From Neobacillus niacini (GTDB lineage: Bacteria; Bacillota; Bacilli; Bacillales; Cytobacillaceae): a DNA stretch of 64,000 nucleotides. Within the stretch, counting starts at the first letter, position 1. Every line of letters begins with the position of its first letter. The DNA is taken from NCBI RefSeq assembly GCF_000759675.1, contig NZ_BAWM01000020.1, forward strand, positions 401,855 through 465,854. The letters are read 5' to 3'. The position numbers and the translations under genes were made by a program. The notes beneath the pieces are model-generated. The model did not search any database. It was not told the DNA's origin and saw only the letters and a program-made list of their open reading frames with translations. Of the stretch, positions 48,201-56,377 are shown in pieces.

Positions 48201-48499
48201 TATTTTTCCTCCTATACAATAATTTCCCATTGTTCTTTGTTTCTTGATTTCCTAAAGAGTCTCTTCCAAATTTCTTTGCACTTACTTCTAAATCTCTTGG
48301 ATTCTTCTACAGTGGCTGCCTTTCATTTTCACATACTATTTCATCTCAGACACTATTAATACCAAAATACACTCATGATTGATTGCTTAAAATCAAATTA
48401 TAGAAGTTTTCATCAGCTATCCTCCCTTAAACTATTAAAAATTTGATGAAACACTTTCGAATCAACTTTTTTCATTCACTCGACACAAAATCTTTGTGA

Positions 48500-48528
48500 A
48501 TTAAACCGGTTTAATAAAAGCGTTTACA
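48500..48528 (-). promoter_or_regulatory. LacI-type operator plus cre before the phosphatase-fold gene
   Basis: ATTAAACCGGTTTAAT (48500-48515) is identical to the operator before the lacI-family gene. It is directly joined to ATAAAAGCGTTTACA (48514-48528), a cre with one mismatch. This ties the secreted enzyme to the LacI/ABC/iol operon as one regulon. The remainder of the 48201-48499 gap shows no gene. Confidence 0.75.
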
Positions 48529-48641
48529 AGAAAAGACTATATTATATCTATTAGTCAAAGTCAATAAATTTTCCAAAAAGTCAGAATAGTATAATTGCAC
48601 CATATTTCAATCATCTTTTTTTCTCAAACCTATTCTTTTTT

Positions 48642-48824
48642 TTAAACAGGGGTGGTACTCAAGGCGTTCTTTTTGATCGCTTTGCATTCATCGATTTCAA
48701 ATAATGACTTCCATGTTTTAAATAAAATTTCAATCTGCCAACGCAGGGAATAGAGGAAATGGACATAATCAGTGGGAACTGCACTTCTATTAGAACGGTT
48801 TAATACTTTAATAGAAAAAAGCAA
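48642..48824 (-). pseudogene. IS4-family transposase fragment
   Basis: About 60 codons encode [20 protein letters not shown] and [17 protein letters not shown], typical of the region around the catalytic glutamate of IS4-family transposases (YREK-type). Both ends of the gene are missing and the frame ends in unrelated residues. It is an insertion remnant between the phosphatase-fold gene and a duplicated promoter region. Confidence 0.82.
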
Positions 48825-48903
48825 AAACTATCTTTAATTTTCATTAAATAAATCAAGAAATTTAAGCGAAATATCGTAAATGTAGCATAATGTGACAATA
48901 AAA

Positions 48904-49100
48904 TCATAAATCCGGTTAAATAGTTAAACACGCTTTCATGATAATCACAAATTCAAAACAATACAATATTCAGAATATACTTTTTAGAAAATATTTTATA
49001 TTTTAGTAGTTTTATCATATATTGGTTAATATTCACTAAGAGTTTTGATCTATTTATTATTAAACCGATTTAACTACTAGTTTAGGAAACGATTACAAAG
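48904..49100. repeat. Degenerate copy of the 46316-46500 promoter/operator region
   Basis: The segment follows the region before the lacI-family gene nearly in step. Matches include AAATCCGGTTAAAT, then CACGCTTTCAT, then CAATATTCAGAATATACTTTT, and finally ATTAAACCGATTTAAC (49059-49074), which corresponds to operator 3. GGAAACGATTACAAAG, a cre-like site, follows. It is a diverged duplication of the same control region, now without a gene of that operon next to it; on the minus strand it points at the IS4 remnant. The rest of 48825-49268 holds only the leader of the ATPase gene. Confidence 0.7.
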
Positions 49101-49268
49101 AACTGTGACACTTAGGAATCTCCATGTTATGACGATACGTTAAACAGCTCCGGACTAACCCATAATTAGTCGAAAGTTCGAATGATTTCCTTAAAGAGAA
49201 CATATACAAAAAAAGGGAAACTTGTATCCAATACAAGTCTTGATCTTCGAGGAAAGGTTGGAGAGTAA

Positions 49269-50198
49269 ATGAACGTTTTAGAAGTGAAGAACCTACAAAA
49301 AACATTTGGGTCGATTCGTGCTGTAGAGGACATTAGCTTCTCTGTAGAAGCCGGAGAAGTGTTCACCATCATCGGACCAAATGGGGCCGGAAAAACGACC
49401 ACGCTTGAAATGATTGAAGGGTTGGTTACCCCTGATCAAGGGGAAATACATTTTGGAGAAATGAACTGGGGGAATCATGCAGTAGCGATTAAGATGCAAA
49501 TCGGGGTCCAACCCCAATCAAGTGCGATGTTCGACTTATTAACTCCAGAAGAAAATCTAGATCTTTTTGCTACCTTTTATGAAAAAGCCCGGCCAACAGA
49601 AGAAATTCTCGAACTTATCAACCTAACCGAACACCGTAAAAACCAGGTAAAAAAACTATCTGGCGGTCAGCGACAACGTCTGGCGATTGGACTTGCGATG
49701 ATTAGTGATCCCGACATTATCTTCCTTGATGAACCTACAACTGGTCTTGATCCTCAAGCACGCCGTCATATTTGGGATATTATTCTCGAGCTAAAAAAAC
49801 TCGGAAAAACCACCATTCTAACGACACATTATATGGAAGAAGCAGAAAAACTAAGTGATCGTGTATGTATCGTTGATCAAGGGAACATCGTGACAATCGA
49901 TACACCGTCAGCCCTGATTGAAAAACTAACCAAAGAACGAGAAGTACGATTATCCTTCCTTGACGGTGAAGAAGCAGCGAACGAGGCTGACGTTTTCGCG
50001 AACAATCTCGATTCAGTCTCCCGGACGGAGCTTGAAGGTACGACATTAAAGCTTTGGACAATAAAACCTGAGGATACCCTTTTGGACTTATTTAAATTTA
50101 CAAAGGAAAGGGAATATCAGGTTGAGCAGGTCTCCATCCGCGAAATGAGTCTGGAAGATGTCTTTATTGCTTTTACAGGGAAGGAATGGAGGGATTAG
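49269..50198 (+). CDS. ABC transporter ATP-binding protein (ABC-2 exporter type)
   Basis: A 309-residue ATPase. Walker A is GPNGAGKTT, the signature motif LSGGQRQRL and Walker B IIFLDEPTTGLDP, followed by the switch histidine in TTHYMEEAEKLSD. An 80-residue C-terminal tail is typical of drug or lipid exporters of the CcmA/DrrA type. The ATG at 49269 follows GGTTGGAGAGTAA. The next gene starts one base after its stop. The first 40 codons and leader also occur as a truncated copy at 26948. Substrate unknown; efflux of a drug, peptide or lipid is likely. Confidence 0.93.
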   Translation: MNVLEVKNLQKTFGSIRAVEDISFSVEAGEVFTIIGPNGAGKTTTLEMIEGLVTPDQGEIHFGEMNWGNHAVAIKMQIGVQPQSSAMFDLLTPEENLDLFATFYEKARPTEEILELINLTEHRKNQVKKLSGGQRQRLAIGLAMISDPDIIFLDEPTTGLDPQARRHIWDIILELKKLGKTTILTTHYMEEAEKLSDRVCIVDQGNIVTIDTPSALIEKLTKEREVRLSFLDGEEAANEADVFANNLDSVSRTELEGTTLKLWTIKPEDTLLDLFKFTKEREYQVEQVSIREMSLEDVFIAFTGKEWRD

Positions 50199-50199
50199 A

Positions 50200-51321
50200 A
50201 TGAACAATTTGAAACAATTTAAAAAAATGTTCGCTGCACAATTAAAATTGACCCTTCGTGAAAAACAAGCATGGTTTTGGGGAATCTTTTTCCCCGTCAT
50301 CTTAATGGTCATCTTCATGGTGATTTTCAGCGGCAGTTCAGATACCGAATTTGAATCAGAAATTGCGATTGTAGCAGATAATCCTAATCCGACCTCTGAA
50401 ATGCTATTAACTCAAATCAATCAACTTCCAATCCTTAATGTGAAAACTGGCGAGCCGGTTAGTCGAGACACGGCCGAACAATGGGTGAAGGACCAAGAAG
50501 TCGACGCGGCAATTGTCTTGCCTGAATCGGCAGAGGATACGTCTTTTGTACTTGTCGTCAACAAGGAAGATGAAAAAGGGGTAACCACTCAAGCTCTTTC
50601 TGCGATTCTCGATAAAATCGTTCAACAGGCAAATTTGTCTGCTGTCGGTGCAGCCCCTACTTTTGATATTCAGTTTGAATCCGTTACGAGTGGAAGTAAC
50701 GAATTAAACTATACCGATTTTCTCTTAACCGGGATGATCGCCTTATCGATTGCTCAAGGCGGGCTGTTTGGAATGGTCGATTTAGTGGAAATGCGCAGAA
50801 AAGGCTTGATTAAAAGGCTGCGGATGACACCTGCTAATATGGGAATATTCGGCCTAAGTGATATGGTCATGAGGCTGTTATTCAGTATTATCCAAATCCT
50901 GCTCTTATCGTTAATCGGAGTTTTCATCTTTGGGGCAAACCTTTACATCAATTTTTCCAGCCTTCTTATTGTTTTTTTAATAGGTGCACTATCTTTCAAT
51001 GCCGTAGGCTACCTCATTTCATCTTTCAGCCAAACACAAAATGCTTATATGGGTGTAGCAAACATTGTCAGCTTCCTTATGATGTTTTTGAGCGGTGTCT
51101 TCTTTCCTGTTGAAACAATGCCAGATTGGCTGCAGCCGGTATCCAATATCCTGCCGCTCACCTATTTTGCCGAAGGTCTGAGAGACAGTATGGTCTATGA
51201 AACGGGCGTGTTCTCAAGTACACTCTGGTTTGGGATTGGAGTATTAGTCATTTGGGGAGCAATATCCTTTTTGCTTGGGTCTTGGTTGTATAAAAGGAAA
51301 TCGATTGTTGCAACGAGATAG
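50200..51321 (+). CDS. ABC-2 type transporter permease
   Basis: A 373-residue membrane protein starting at ATG 50200 behind GGAGGGATTAGA (the frame extends to 50158 inside the ATPase gene). A first helix (AWFWGIFFPVILMVIFMVIF) is followed by a large extracellular region of about 140 residues. Five more helices at the C-terminus contain the ABC-2 signature region (SLRM-like loop MRRKGLIKRLRMTPANMG; VFFPVETMPDWLQPVSNILP). It forms an exporter with the preceding ATPase. Confidence 0.93.
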   Translation: MNNLKQFKKMFAAQLKLTLREKQAWFWGIFFPVILMVIFMVIFSGSSDTEFESEIAIVADNPNPTSEMLLTQINQLPILNVKTGEPVSRDTAEQWVKDQEVDAAIVLPESAEDTSFVLVVNKEDEKGVTTQALSAILDKIVQQANLSAVGAAPTFDIQFESVTSGSNELNYTDFLLTGMIALSIAQGGLFGMVDLVEMRRKGLIKRLRMTPANMGIFGLSDMVMRLLFSIIQILLLSLIGVFIFGANLYINFSSLLIVFLIGALSFNAVGYLISSFSQTQNAYMGVANIVSFLMMFLSGVFFPVETMPDWLQPVSNILPLTYFAEGLRDSMVYETGVFSSTLWFGIGVLVIWGAISFLLGSWLYKRKSIVATR

Positions 51322-51329
51322 GGAATTCA

Positions 51330-51378
51330 ATAAAAAGACACACGAGAATTCATCCAAGAAATCTCGTGTGTCTTTTTT
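51330..51378 (+). terminator. Terminator of the ABC-2 exporter operon
   Basis: AAAAAGACACACGAGA pairs with TCTCGTGTGTCTTTTT around a 14-base loop, right after the permease stop; TTTTTT follows. Confidence 0.92.
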
Positions 51379-51384
51379 GATATT

Positions 51385-51537
51385 TTATAGCCCCTTATTT
51401 GGAAAAATACCATACTGCTTAGCCGGGTTTTCCGATAATAAATCACATTCTTGTTTCAGTGTAATTTTTCCTTCGCTTACGGAGTTTAGTAGTAGCGGTG
51501 TAAGGGTTTCAACTCCGCACATGCCGGCCAGACCTCA
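51385..51537 (-). pseudogene. 3' remnant of a dihydroorotase/allantoinase-type gene
   Basis: On the minus strand an open stretch reads GLAGMCGVETLTPLLLNSVS, then EGKITLKQECDLLSENPAKQ and YGIFPNKGL before a stop at 51385. The GVETLxPLLL and ENPAKxxG pattern is the C-terminus of cyclic amidohydrolases (dihydroorotase, allantoinase). An in-frame TGA lies immediately upstream at about 51538, and no N-terminal part was found. It is a gene fragment, not listed among intact genes. Confidence 0.6.
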
Positions 51538-51587
51538 CTGTGGGAGTCAGACCCTACTATGTCAGCCTCAGAGGAGGGAAAATTAAA

Positions 51588-51618
51588 AGACGATTCGCAG
51601 TTGAATCGTCTTTTTTCA
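51588..51618. terminator. Terminator of the small membrane protein gene
   Basis: AAAAGACGATTC pairs with GAATCGTCTTTT around a short loop, T-run on both sides. It lies about 20 bases after the stop of the minus-strand gene at 51639. Confidence 0.85.
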
Positions 51619-51638
51619 TTATTCTTTTTTGTTGAAAT

Positions 51639-51899
51639 TTATGAGAAACCTACGACTGTGAAAAATATCGCTAAGCCAACGATCAGGATTAGAGCTAAAT
51701 ATCCAATAATACTAAGAATAGTGACAATCCAACCAATCACCTTTCGATCGGTCTTAATTAAATAAATGCCTAAAGCAATCAAACCAAAAATGAAACCTAG
51801 AATCCCCCAAAGGATGGGGTTTTTACCATGCTTTTTAGAATCAATCACCAAATAAATGGTGAGGATAATATTTAAAGTTAAACCAAAAAAACCTTCCAA
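51639..51899 (-). CDS. Small membrane protein of unknown function
   Basis: An 86-residue protein with three hydrophobic helices: residues 1-18, about 30-48 (ILWGILGFIFGLIALGIYLI) and about 54-84. Charged loops DSKKHGKN and KTDRK lie between them. The middle helix pattern resembles small phospholipase-D-N-terminal-like or YtpI-like membrane proteins of Bacillaceae, but no family could be named with confidence. AGGGAGAGAGAA stands before the ATG at 51899, and a terminator follows, so it is probably an independently expressed gene. Confidence 0.7.
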   Translation of the reverse strand: MEGFFGLTLNIILTIYLVIDSKKHGKNPILWGILGFIFGLIALGIYLIKTDRKVIGWIVTILSIIGYLALILIVGLAIFFTVVGFS

Positions 51900-51965
51900 A
51901 ATTCTCTCTCCCTACTAAGTTCAAAAGTATATTCTCATATAAAAATTATAGCAAAAAAACCCTTA

Positions 51966-52015
51966 AAAAAAAGCATGCTTTTGGCAATATCACTGCCAAA
52001 AACATGCTTCTTTTT
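51966..52015 (-). terminator. Terminator of the amino acid permease gene
   Basis: On the minus strand GAAGCATG..TTTTTGGCAG pairs with TTGCCAAAA..GCATGC, followed by TTTTTTT. It lies at the stop of the permease gene. Confidence 0.88.
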
Positions 52016-53420
52016 ATCCGACTTGCTTTACACTTTCCTGTTCTTTTTTTCCGCGTTTATGATATCCCTTACCATAATAGAAGGCTGTTAAAATCCCAAG
52101 CCAAAGCGGTCCGACGATTAGCGCGATTCTTGTATCTGGGAAAAATGCCATTAACCCTACTACTAGAATTAAGAACGCTAATGAAAAGTAAGATGTGAAT
52201 GGGAATAACGGCATTTTATATTTTAAGCCCTTCAATTGATTTGGCGTTAAGCCCTTACGATACTTGATTTGTGATAATAAAATCATCGACCACGTCCAAA
52301 TCGCACCGAACGTTGAAATCGCTGTTACCCATGTAAACACTTTTGCTGGTACTAAATAGTTAAGTACCACACCCACTAATAGGGCACCCGCTGTTACTAA
52401 AACGGCTTTACTAGGAACACCATTCTTGTTTAATTTTCCTAATCCCTTTGGTGCCTCATCATTTTCAGCCAAATTAAATAGCATACGTGCTGTACTAAAA
52501 ATACCGCCATTACAAGAAGAAAGTGCAGCTGTTAAGACAACAAAGTTAATGATTCCTGCTGCTGCTGGAATTCCAAGCTTATCAAAGGTCAATACAAATG
52601 GACTGCCTTGGACGCCAATTTCTGTCCATGGATAAATGGACATGATGACAATCAATGCACCAACATAGAAAATAAGAATCCGCCAAAAAACAGAATCAAT
52701 GGCTCTCGCAAGTGTTTTCTCAGGATTCTTTACTTCCCCTGCCGTAATCCCAATCATTTCAATCCCCAAGAAAGCAAACATAACCATTTGCAAAGACATT
52801 AACACACCAGTGACACCATTTGGAAGGATTCCCCCATGCTCCCAAAGATTGCTGATACCGGTGGCAATTCCGCCATTGCCAATCCCTAACACAATCATGC
52901 CAATACCACTTACGATCATGAACACGATGGTTACAATCTTAATTAACGCAAACCAAAATTCAAGTTCACCATATGCTTTAACATTTAAGAAATTGACTGC
53001 AGCCATGATGACAAGTGCTGCCAGTGCCCAAATCCATCGAGGTACTTCCGGGAACCAATACTCCATGTAAATCCCTGCTGCCGTAATCTCCGCCATACAA
53101 GTAACAACCCATAAAAACCAATAATTCCACCCAGTTAGGAAACCAGGCAATGCGCCTAAATAGTCACGAGCATATTGACTGAAGGATCCGGCAACAGGCT
53201 TTTGAATCGCCATCTCACCAAGTGCCCTCATAATAAAGAACATAATCATACCAGCAAATGCATATCCCAGTATTATACCTGGTCCTGCAAGCTTGATAGC
53301 CGTTGCTGATCCTAGAAACAGACCTACCCCAATCGCTGCTCCTAGAGACATAAGCGTAATATGTCTTTCTTCTAAACCCCTTTGCAGTTGATTTTGATTT
53401 GTTGGTTGATTTTTTTGCAT
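52014..53420 (-). CDS. Amino acid permease (APC family, CycA/AnsP/ProY-like)
   Basis: A 468-residue permease with about 12 helices. The first helix SLGAAIGVGLFLGSATAIKLAGPG is the substrate-binding signature of the amino acid transporter family in the APC superfamily. GEMAIQKPVAGSFSQYARDYLG and FLGIEMIGITAGEVKNPEKT are also characteristic. Proton-coupled import of small neutral amino acids is expected. It is divergent from the PucR-type regulator of an alanine dehydrogenase operon, so L- or D-alanine is the likely cargo. The ATG at 53420 follows GGGGAAGAAT. Confidence 0.9.
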   Translation of the reverse strand: MQKNQPTNQNQLQRGLEERHITLMSLGAAIGVGLFLGSATAIKLAGPGIILGYAFAGMIMFFIMRALGEMAIQKPVAGSFSQYARDYLGALPGFLTGWNYWFLWVVTCMAEITAAGIYMEYWFPEVPRWIWALAALVIMAAVNFLNVKAYGELEFWFALIKIVTIVFMIVSGIGMIVLGIGNGGIATGISNLWEHGGILPNGVTGVLMSLQMVMFAFLGIEMIGITAGEVKNPEKTLARAIDSVFWRILIFYVGALIVIMSIYPWTEIGVQGSPFVLTFDKLGIPAAAGIINFVVLTAALSSCNGGIFSTARMLFNLAENDEAPKGLGKLNKNGVPSKAVLVTAGALLVGVVLNYLVPAKVFTWVTAISTFGAIWTWSMILLSQIKYRKGLTPNQLKGLKYKMPLFPFTSYFSLAFLILVVGLMAFFPDTRIALIVGPLWLGILTAFYYGKGYHKRGKKEQESVKQVG

Positions 53421-53541
53421 ATTCTTCCCCCTAGTTTGGTTGAAATATCCTATTCCCCTTTTACTGCAGAAAAGATAAAATATTATTCGAATAAAACATA
53501 CTGTTTTTATTTAAATAATATCCCCCTATCCTTTTTTAGCG

Positions 53542-53616
53542 TTGATAGCGTTTACATTTACTCTGTAAGAAATAAAAGTGAAAACTTTGTGAAATTAATA
53601 TAACATATTTGTGAAC
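53542..53616. promoter_or_regulatory. Permease/regulator intergenic control region
   Basis: TTGATAGCGTTTACA (53542-53556) is a cre-like site with one mismatch. TTTGTGAA occurs twice in the same orientation (53587-53594 and 53609-53616), 22 bases apart, two helical turns. The same TTTGTGAA box recurs as an inverted repeat before ald. The 295-base gap has no gene. Confidence 0.5.
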
Positions 53617-53715
53617 GATTTATATTGTAGAATAAATACAAATTTATTAAAAGATTATTGTTTTAAATGACAAATATGTTACAAAATGCACAATCTAATG
53701 ATAGAGGTGGTATAG

Positions 53716-54939
53716 ATGAAAAACGATCCGTTTCGCGCAAGTTTTGATACTCTAGAAGAATTTGCAGATATGGTAAGTGAAGTTTTACGATGTCCGATAA
53801 CAATAGAAGACGCCAACCATCGGCTCCTTGCCTACAGCACACATGATGATCGAACAGACCCTGCCAGAATTGCCACGATTATTGGCCGTCGTGTCCCTGA
53901 AAAAGTCATCAATTCATTATGGAAAGAAGGCGTCATTCCATTATTGTTAACGAGTCGGGATCCCGTACGAGTGAAAACCGTGGATGAAATTGGTTTAGGA
54001 AATCGGGTGGCGGTATCCGTTTGGAAAAATGATGAAGTTCTTGGTTTTATCTGGGCGTTAGAAATTGAAAAGACATTAGGCGAAGAAGAAATGGAATGTT
54101 TAAAACGAGCTGCGGATGCTACAAAAAATAAACTGATTCAACTGCAAACCCGTAAAAATAAAAAAGAGGAGCAATTTCAAGAGTTTTTCTGGCAGCTGTT
54201 AACGAGTCATCTTTCTTCCAATGAAGAAATCATTAATAAGTTTCATTCACTGCAAATTTCGACCCCTTCTTTATTTGCGGCAGCTGTATTTCAATTTTCA
54301 AAGGAATTAGGTAGAGATGATGAAAAGCATATAGCCTATCTGTTAAAAACCATTCAACAGCCAAAGATTTTACTTTACACCATCGACCATCAACAATTAA
54401 TCTTGTTTATTTCACTTGATGGAATTGGGCAGCCTGTGAATAAACTAAATACATTTTGTGAGCTGTTTGTTGATAAAATGAAAGAACGATTTGGAATTGA
54501 ATCGATTGTTCAAGGCTACAGCGGTGTTAATAGTGATTTACGAAAAGTAGAGAAATCATATAAAGAGGCTCGAACCGTTTTATCTGTAAAAAGAAAATTC
54601 CCTGATGAAGCAAAAGAAATCCACGGCTACCAAAGCTTAGGAATCTATAAGTATATAGATGTATTGATAGAAAAAGCAGGTACAGACCCAAATGAAAACT
54701 ATTCTCTGAAAAAGCTTCAAGAATATGATAAGAAAAATAACACCGATCTCGTAGAAACATTAGAAGTTTATTTAAACAAAGACAGCAATGTTCATGAAGC
54801 CGCAAATGAATTAAATGTCCATACCAACACATTAAATTATCGACTCAAGAGAATATCTGAAATTGGTGAGATTAATCTAAGAGATCCCAACCAAAAGATT
54901 ACCCTCTTTATAGATCTCAAGCTTGAAAAGTACAAATAG
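53716..54939 (+). CDS. adeR: PucR-family transcriptional regulator of alanine dehydrogenase
   Basis: A 407-residue regulator. The N-terminal part (about 10-150) looks like a GAF/PucR sensor (ITIEDANHRLLAYSTHDDRT), the middle is a CdaR-type GGDEF-like region, and the C-terminus is a PucR helix-turn-helix with LEVYLNKDSNVHEAANELNV and HTNTLNYRLKRISEI. In Bacillus subtilis AdeR is a PucR protein that activates the adjacent ald gene in response to alanine; order and orientation are the same here. The ATG at 53716 follows GAGGTGGTATAG. It lies 235 bases before ald. Confidence 0.88.
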   Translation: MKNDPFRASFDTLEEFADMVSEVLRCPITIEDANHRLLAYSTHDDRTDPARIATIIGRRVPEKVINSLWKEGVIPLLLTSRDPVRVKTVDEIGLGNRVAVSVWKNDEVLGFIWALEIEKTLGEEEMECLKRAADATKNKLIQLQTRKNKKEEQFQEFFWQLLTSHLSSNEEIINKFHSLQISTPSLFAAAVFQFSKELGRDDEKHIAYLLKTIQQPKILLYTIDHQQLILFISLDGIGQPVNKLNTFCELFVDKMKERFGIESIVQGYSGVNSDLRKVEKSYKEARTVLSVKRKFPDEAKEIHGYQSLGIYKYIDVLIEKAGTDPNENYSLKKLQEYDKKNNTDLVETLEVYLNKDSNVHEAANELNVHTNTLNYRLKRISEIGEINLRDPNQKITLFIDLKLEKYK

Positions 54940-54945
54940 GAAATG

Positions 54946-54962
54946 CAGGTGACAGGCACCTG
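54946..54962. repeat. CAGGTGACAGGCACCTG repeat
   Basis: A palindromic sequence with core GGTGACAGGCACC. The same 13 bases occur at 57649-57661. Such a core is often scattered between genes in Bacillaceae genomes. It follows the regulator stop codon directly. Confidence 0.6.
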
Positions 54963-55040
54963 CTGTTTGAAAATTTAAACAAAACGAAATATTGTTTTTT
55001 TAAAATGTAAACCCTACCATTTTTCCTTTTATATCAAGGA

Positions 55041-55071
55041 ATTTGTGAACGTTTTGTGTAAATTCACAAAT
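55041..55071. promoter_or_regulatory. Inverted repeat before ald (candidate AdeR site)
   Basis: ATTTGTGAA (55041-55049) and TTCACAAAT (55063-55071) form a perfect inverted repeat with a 13-base spacer, about 105-135 bases before the ald start. The box matches the TTTGTGAA copies in the permease/adeR gap, so the regulator could control both transcripts. Confidence 0.6.
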
Positions 55072-55174
55072 AGAGTTATGTTGATTCTGCTTTCTAAACA
55101 AAGAAAAATCGTTTCAGAAGGATTATTCTAAAAACAGAAAAAATCATCTCATACTTCTAAGGGGGATAACGAAA

Positions 55175-56308
55175 ATGATTATTGGCGTAGTGAAAGAAAT
55201 TAAAAACAATGAAAACCGTGTTGCACTAACTCCAGCAGGAGTGGTTTCATTTGTACAGGCTGGACATAAAGTTTTAATCGAAAAAGGGGCCGGAATTGGA
55301 AGCGGTTTCCTAGATGTAGATTACACTCAAGCTGGTGCCGAAATAATCGAGTTGGCTGCTGATGTTTGGACACAGTCTGAAATGATCATGAAAGTTAAAG
55401 AACCTCTAGAAAGTGAATACAAATACTTCCGTCAAGGATTAGTATTATTTACCTACCTGCATTTAGCTGCAGAGCCTGCTTTAGCGCAAGCACTTAAAGA
55501 CAGCGGCGTCATCGCGATTGCCTACGAAACAGTTTCTGTTAACCGTACGCTTCCGCTTCTTACACCAATGAGTGAAGTAGCTGGTCGTATGTCTGCACAA
55601 ATCGGAGCACAATTTTTACAAAAACTTAATGGTGGTAAAGGTATCCTGCTTGCAGGCGTTCCAGGGGTTAGCCGTGGTAAAGTAACCATCATTGGCGGCG
55701 GTATTGTTGGAACAAATGCAGCAAAAATGGCGATTGGTTTAGGAGCAGATGTAACAATTATTGACTTAAGTGCAGATCGTCTTCGTTATTTAGATGATGT
55801 CTTTGGAAACCAAATTAAAACATTAATTTCAAATCCATTTAACATTGCAGAAGCAGTGCAGGATGCTGACCTAGTAATCGGTGCCGTATTAATTCCTGGA
55901 GCAAAAGCTCCTAAACTAGTTACAGAGGATATGGTTAAAACCATGAAGCCTGGTTCTGTTATCGTCGACGTTGCGATTGACCAAGGTGGAAGCGTCGAAA
56001 CCATTGATCATGTAACAACACACGATAACCCAACATTTGAAAAACATGGTGTTGTTCACTACTCCGTTGCGAACATGCCTGGAGCTGTTCCAAGAACATC
56101 TACAATGGCTCTTACGAATGCGACTGTTCCATATGCATTACAAATTGCCAATAAGGGTGTTGTGAAGGCGATCTCTGAAAATCCAGCATTAAAGCTTGGT
56201 GTGAATGTGGCGAATGGGGAAATTACGTACGAAGCGGTTGCTAGAGACCTTAACTATAATTATGTTTCAGTTGAAGCAGCATTGGAAAAAGAAGTTACAG
56301 CAATCTAA
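55175..56308 (+). CDS. ald: Alanine dehydrogenase
   Basis: A 377-residue NAD-dependent enzyme that converts L-alanine to pyruvate and ammonia. [20 protein letters not shown] is the typical start; [10 protein letters not shown] and [12 protein letters not shown] hold the catalytic Lys and His. The NAD site is [20 protein letters not shown]. Length is normal. The ATG at 55175 follows AAGGGGGATAACGAAA. It has its own upstream control region and is followed by a strong terminator before the racemase gene. Downstream of an AdeR-like activator, it serves alanine catabolism. Confidence 0.97.
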   Translation: MIIGVVKEIKNNENRVALTPAGVVSFVQAGHKVLIEKGAGIGSGFLDVDYTQAGAEIIELAADVWTQSEMIMKVKEPLESEYKYFRQGLVLFTYLHLAAEPALAQALKDSGVIAIAYETVSVNRTLPLLTPMSEVAGRMSAQIGAQFLQKLNGGKGILLAGVPGVSRGKVTIIGGGIVGTNAAKMAIGLGADVTIIDLSADRLRYLDDVFGNQIKTLISNPFNIAEAVQDADLVIGAVLIPGAKAPKLVTEDMVKTMKPGSVIVDVAIDQGGSVETIDHVTTHDNPTFEKHGVVHYSVANMPGAVPRTSTMALTNATVPYALQIANKGVVKAISENPALKLGVNVANGEITYEAVARDLNYNYVSVEAALEKEVTAI

Positions 56309-56317
56309 ACAATTAAG

Positions 56318-56352
56318 TTCCCCTCAAGTTCATGCTTGAGGGGTTTTTTATA
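56318..56352 (+). terminator. Terminator after ald
   Basis: CCCCTCAAG / CTTGAGGGG with a short loop and TTTTTTA after it, 10 bases after the ald stop. Some readthrough into the racemase gene is possible because no clear promoter was seen before it. Confidence 0.92.
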
Positions 56353-56377
56353 GGGTCAAATCCGGGGAGGGAAATTT

